From positions 1 to 54,250 of the forward strand of contig NZ_WBIS01000013.1 of assembly GCF_009749465.1 (NCBI RefSeq): DNA of 54,250 nt. The letters run 5' to 3'. Each line of letters begins with the position of its first letter. Position 1 is the stretch's first letter. The notes beneath the pieces were generated by a model. That model saw only the letters and a list, made by a program, of their open reading frames with translations. It did not search any database and was not told where the DNA came from. Position numbers and translations under genes: made by a program. Positions 50,593 to 54,250 of this stretch are shown here, in pieces. Source of the stretch: Agromyces terreus (GTDB taxonomy: Bacteria; Actinomycetota; Actinomycetes; Actinomycetales; Microbacteriaceae).

Positions 50593-50721
50593 CGGATGCT
50601 CCTTCGCGGTTCGCAGCGGTTCGCATGCTCGGGTTCAGCATCGACCGGATGCCGCGGCGCGGCCCTGTCCGCCGGGACGTGCGTGCGGGTAGCGAGGCGT
50701 GCGCGATCGGGCAGGCGTGGT

Positions 50722-53700
50722 TTACGGCGCGTTGCCCTTGACCGGCTTGGCGAAGACGATGGAGACGATGCCCGCGTTGCTCAGGTAGTTCGCGAGCTTC
50801 GGATGCGGCGGTGCTTCCAGGAAGATCCATCGCGGGTCGTATCCGGGGTTGAGCTTGCGCAGGTGCACATCCTTGTTGACCTGCTCGATGATCTCGTCGC
50901 TCAGGGGGACGGAACCGGCGACGGCCACTCCATTGACGGTCCGCCAGCGCATGTACGTCTTCACCTCGATGCCGAGCGTCTGGCCCACTCCGCCAGCGGC
51001 GACCGTGTCGGTGTGCCGACCTCCGGTGCCTTCGACGGCGAAGTTGCTCGTCGGCGCCTGCGGCACGGGCGAGTGCACCTGCGGGGTGCCCTGGTAGGTT
51101 TCGGCGATGAAGGTCTCCGCCGCCTTGTACTTCTCCTGCGAGGGCGGCATCTTGAGGATCTGCGCGAGCGTGAACGTCGTCGGCTTCCCCGGCCCGAGCT
51201 GACGTTCCGGGCCGATGTACGGCGGTGGCGCGCTGCTCGAGTTCTCGACCTTGATCGATACCGGCCCATCCTTCGCCTCGTCACCGGCCGAACTGTCCAC
51301 GTTGCTCTCGGCGGTCTGCTCGCGCTGCACCGACGCCCGCACCATCCAGTGCTTCTCCCCCGGCACGGCCTCGAGCACGGCGAGGCCGTTGCGGATCCGC
51401 GCCAACCCGAGCGCCGGCTTCAGAATGTGCTGTCCGACGCGTTTCCCGGCGAAGCGGTTGATCGCCGCAACGCCCGCGGCAGCGCCGGCGCGTTCCTTCT
51501 CCTCGGGCGTCTTCTCCTTGATCCCGATCTTCTTCTTGAGCTTGCCCCAGGCCTCCTTGCCTTTCGCCTTGACCTTCGCGAGCGCGCGCTTGCCGAGCGA
51601 GATGGCCTTCTTGCCGAAGGCGACGGCTTTGCCGACGACCCAGTCGATGACCTTGTTCACGGGTTTCTGCACGGCCTCGATGATCTTCTTGATCTTGCCG
51701 CTGATGCCGCCGAGGCCGAGGAGGGAGGCCATGAAACCGATGATCACGGGAACCATGCGTCCGAGCGTGTTCTCGATGTACCCGGCGACGGCGCCGACCC
51801 CGCCCGAGGCGATCGATTCGACCGAGTCGAGGATCGAGTCGACGAAGGCCTTGATCTGCTCGGCCTTCTCGACGAAGAACATGACGACGTCGTAGATCAT
51901 CTTGCAGGCCTTCACGAAGGCCGAGGCCGGGTTCAGCATGGAGACGAGCCAGACGATGCCGGCCTTGATGATCTCGACGGCGACCATCTCCTTGACCTGG
52001 CCCATGATCATGTCCTTGATGTCCCCGACCTTCTCGAGGATGATGCGCCAGATCCCGCCGAGCCCTTCCTTGATGATGAGCTTCACGACGTCGAATCCCT
52101 GCTCGACGAGTTCGATTGCGCCGGGCGGCAGCTTCGCGGCGATGCGGGCGCGCACGTTCGCCCACGTGAGCCCGAGGATGGAGAGCACGAGCTTGAGCAC
52201 GCCCTGCAGGTCGAACTTGGCGGGCAGGTCGATGCCGGCGGCCGACAGCGCGCCGAACAGCCACGTCTGGAGGCCGTTCTTCAGGTGGGTCGCGATGTTC
52301 GCGCCGAACGCCATGATGCCGCTCTTGACCGCGTTCACGAGGTTGCCGAGGAACGCGATGGGGTCCTTGATGATCTTCTCGACGGCTCCGGCGGCGCGGG
52401 CGAGCGCGCCGAGCAGCATGGTCTTGAGCTTCAGGATGGTCTCGACGGCGCCGACGACGGCGTCCTTGGCCTTGTCGACGAGCCCCTTGTTGGCCTCCTG
52501 CATGGCCTTGATCTCGTCGTCGACGACGTTCCGCGCCTCGACGTACTTCGTCGCGAGGTCCTCGGCGAGCGCCTGGCCCTTCTCGTCGACGGATGCCTCG
52601 AGCTCGTCGAACCGGCCGCCGACCTCCTTCGCGGCATCCGCCCCGACCTTGCGCAGCGAGGGGTTGAGGCTCTGGGTGTAGGCGGCGATCCTCGCTCGGC
52701 CTTCGGCGACCTTGACCTTCGCGGCGTTCAGTTCGCCGCCGACGAGGTCGGCGATGCGGTCGATGGCCTTCGTCATCTCGCGCTCGTAGGTGGCGCGGGC
52801 GCGGCGGAAGATCTCGTCGACCTCGGGTTCGGGGCCGAGCAGCAGGTCGGCGGCCCAGCGCATGGCGCCGACGGTGTCGTACGAGTAGCGCTTGTCGCGG
52901 AACGCCTTCATCTCGCGCGTGTGCTGCTCGGTGAAGGCCTTCTTCGCGGCGCCCTCGCCGTCCTTGAACGCCTCGTCGACCTTCGCGTCGATGCCGTTCA
53001 GGATGCCGTCGACCGCGGTCTTGGTCTCGTCGAAGAGCCGCGTCACGTTCGCGGTGACGGCGGCGCGTTCCTGTTCGTCCTTGGTGCGGGCCGTCTGCTG
53101 GCCGCGCGCGACGCCGTTGCGGTTCGCGGCGCCCACGCCCATGAGCCCGGCGGATGTCGCGGTGCCGGCGCCCGCGGCAGCCTGCGTCGCCTGCGCGAGT
53201 TGCGCCCCCTCTTGGGCCCGCAGTTGCGCGGGCGCGGTCGCCGAGTGCTGTTCGGCCTCGGCCTTGGCGGTGAGCGCGCCCGTGAACTCCGGCTCGTTCG
53301 AGCGGCGGAGCTGATCTTCGGTGACCCCGGCGTCGGACATCGCCCGGTCGGTCTCGGCGGGGCCATTGCGGAGGTCGGTCTGCTCCGGTGGCGCCCGTGA
53401 CGGCGCGGCCTGGGCGGCGTCGATCTTCAGCGGACCGGGCGGGCCCTGGGCCGGCAGCGGGGTGACGTCCTTCTCGACGGCGCGCGAAGGGTCGGGCGGG
53501 CGGGCGGATGCCTCGTTCATCGGCCGGGCGGCGGCCTGCGCGTTGCGGCCGGCGATGCCGCGCACCTCGGCGCCGACCTGGTCGGCCTTGCCGGACTTCC
53601 CGAACTCGTCGGCGTCCTCGAGCGTCTTCGGGGTCTGCTTGTCGATCGCGGCCTTCACCGCCGCGACGAACGCGGCCTTGTCGAACCCTCCGGCGGGCAC

Positions 53701-54250
53701 GGCGCCGAGCGCGTCGGCCTTCGCGGCCTTGGCCTGCGCGTCGCGGTCGCCTGCGGGGGGCTGCGCGGCCTGCTGAGCCTCCTGCGCCTTCGAGGCGGGC
53801 GACGGATGCCTCGCCGCGGCCGCGGCGTTCAGCGCGATGGAGCGTTTCGCGAGCCGCAGGCCGGGGTGCGCGTGCGGGGCGGGCGGCGGCGGGGGCACGG
53901 GTGGCGGGGGCACGGGGCCGCCGCGCACGAGGCGCTGCACCGCGCGTTCGAGCTCGGCCGGAGCTGGAGCGGAGACTGGAGCGGTGGTCGTGTCGACGGC
54001 TCCCGACATGAACGCGACGGACCCGGCGGCGGCCGGCACGCGGGTGGCCGAAGCGGCGACGGCCGGCCCGCGGGCAGCCGACGCCGTCGCCTGAGCGATG
54101 GCCGGTCCCGGCGCATCCGTCGGCGAGGGTTTCGGTCGACTCCCCGTCCGCAGCAGGGCCGTGACGGCCGCGTTGCCGGCCGACGCCTGCAGCCGCATGA
54201 GCGTCGGCGTCGGCCTCGGCGCGCGACCCGACGCGCCCGCGGTCGCGGGC
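50722..54250 (-). CDS. Putative CIS effector/toxin, 5' end beyond the window
   Basis: Open without a stop to the window edge; 1,158 residues from an internal Met at 54198 (numbering used here). Residues 2-15 (RLQASAGNAAVTALL) match the LQ-x-AGNAAV motif of eCIS-associated proteins; the Met is therefore likely internal. A Pro/Ala-rich linker (to ~140) is followed by long helices (~150-570), then a hydrophobic helical module (~570-860: WLFGALSAAGIDLPAKFDL, NPASAFVKACKMIYDVVMFF, VIIGFMASLLGLGGISGKI) seen in polymorphic toxins of such loci. A variable C-terminal domain (~1000-1158) has E1056, D1064, E1078-x-K1080 (GIEVKTY) and Q1106, a PD-(D/E)xK nuclease-type pattern. It lies directly upstream of the sheath gene. 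The nuclease assignment is inference. Confidence 0.82.
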   Translation of the reverse strand, partial: PATAGASGRAPRPTPTLMRLQASAGNAAVTALLRTGSRPKPSPTDAPGPAIAQATASAARGPAVAASATRVPAAAGSVAFMSGAVDTTTAPVSAPAPAELERAVQRLVRGGPVPPPPVPPPPPAPHAHPGLRLAKRSIALNAAAAARHPSPASKAQEAQQAAQPPAGDRDAQAKAAKADALGAVPAGGFDKAAFVAAVKAAIDKQTPKTLEDADEFGKSGKADQVGAEVRGIAGRNAQAAARPMNEASARPPDPSRAVEKDVTPLPAQGPPGPLKIDAAQAAPSRAPPEQTDLRNGPAETDRAMSDAGVTEDQLRRSNEPEFTGALTAKAEAEQHSATAPAQLRAQEGAQLAQATQAAAGAGTATSAGLMGVGAANRNGVARGQQTARTKDEQERAAVTANVTRLFDETKTAVDGILNGIDAKVDEAFKDGEGAAKKAFTEQHTREMKAFRDKRYSYDTVGAMRWAADLLLGPEPEVDEIFRRARATYEREMTKAIDRIADLVGGELNAAKVKVAEGRARIAAYTQSLNPSLRKVGADAAKEVGGRFDELEASVDEKGQALAEDLATKYVEARNVVDDEIKAMQEANKGLVDKAKDAVVGAVETILKLKTMLLGALARAAGAVEKIIKDPIAFLGNLVNAVKSGIMAFGANIATHLKNGLQTWLFGALSAAGIDLPAKFDLQGVLKLVLSILGLTWANVRARIAAKLPPGAIELVEQGFDVVKLIIKEGLGGIWRIILEKVGDIKDMIMGQVKEMVAVEIIKAGIVWLVSMLNPASAFVKACKMIYDVVMFFVEKAEQIKAFVDSILDSVESIASGGVGAVAGYIENTLGRMVPVIIGFMASLLGLGGISGKIKKIIEAVQKPVNKVIDWVVGKAVAFGKKAISLGKRALAKVKAKGKEAWGKLKKKIGIKEKTPEEKERAGAAAGVAAINRFAGKRVGQHILKPALGLARIRNGLAVLEAVPGEKHWMVRASVQREQTAESNVDSSAGDEAKDGPVSIKVENSSSAPPPYIGPERQLGPGKPTTFTLAQILKMPPSQEKYKAAETFIAETYQGTPQVHSPVPQAPTSNFAVEGTGGRHTDTVAAGGVGQTLGIEVKTYMRWRTVNGVAVAGSVPLSDEIIEQVNKDVHLRKLNPGYDPRWIFLEAPPHPKLANYLSNAGIVSIVFAKPVKGNAP

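Noticed and set aside
48685..53400. A 1,571-codon open frame on the plus strand opposite the CIS genes
   Set aside because: It is the antisense shadow of the high-GC minus-strand genes (sheath, tube, effector); its product is a low-complexity Arg/Asp/Val/Leu sequence with no family features.
38993..54250. Prophage or type VI secretion system
   Set aside because: No capsid, portal, terminase, integrase or lysis genes, and no TssJLM membrane complex or ClpV; gene order and small lineage-specific proteins match a free contractile injection particle.

Overview
This is about 54 kb of very GC-rich actinobacterial chromosome. Dense divergent genes, many GTG starts, frequent 4-nt start/stop overlaps, and -10-like hexamers 6-8 nt upstream of start codons (likely leaderless mRNAs) point to the Actinomycetota. 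The gene families and the recurring GGATGC/GCATCC hexamer suggest Microbacteriaceae (Agromyces-like); the genus is inference.

Layout. (1) 1-5,942: a catabolic operon for the lower kynurenine/3-hydroxyanthranilate pathway. It holds a 4-oxalocrotonate decarboxylase/hydratase-type enzyme, a RidA-type 2-aminomuconate deaminase, 3-hydroxyanthranilate 3,4-dioxygenase, ACMS decarboxylase and kynureninase, followed by a PucR-type regulator. (2) 5,943-16,019: mixed genes: an SGNH hydrolase, a four-copy 73-bp tandem repeat, two FBP-type zinc-finger paralogues, a PstS-like lipoprotein, a class V aminotransferase, a Stealth-type sugar phosphotransferase, an AbiEi/nuclease-like protein bracketed by inverted repeats, a metallophosphoesterase and a cysteine-free HesB-like protein. 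(3) 16,020-18,634: a DUF2809-type membrane protein and a DEAD-box RNA helicase. (4) 18,709-24,038: a sugar operon (MFS, GH2, DUF2804, LacI) behind a perfect 18-bp operator. (5) 24,079-34,075: a Ni/Co permease, MMPL with a divergent TetR, a MarR/small-protein pair sharing a palindromic -10 region, a ThuA-like protein, a TPP enzyme, a siderophore-interacting protein and a voltage-gated-type K+ channel. (6) 34,176-34,369: tRNA-Met(CAT) and tRNA-Thr(GGT).

(7) 34,562 to the right edge: the most notable region, a contractile injection system (CIS/eCIS) of the actinobacterial type, on the minus strand. In transcription order it has a large putative effector, sheath, tube, T4-baseplate-like protein, a 52-aa DUF6760-like protein, a roughly 980-aa low-complexity [VL]QR-motif protein, a second tube protein, a LysM hub protein, a VgrG/gpV-like spike, gp25, gpJ, gpI, and a zinc-ribbon membrane protein resembling a CIS membrane anchor. 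A convergent AfsR/BTAD-type regulator lies at its end. The effector enters from beyond the window. It has an eCIS-type N-terminal motif, a long hydrophobic helical module and a C-terminal domain with a PD-(D/E)xK nuclease pattern. No capsid, terminase, T6SS membrane complex, tail fibre or immunity gene is visible. The AAA+ ATPase and tube/sheath terminators usual for these loci are not in the window and are probably further upstream.
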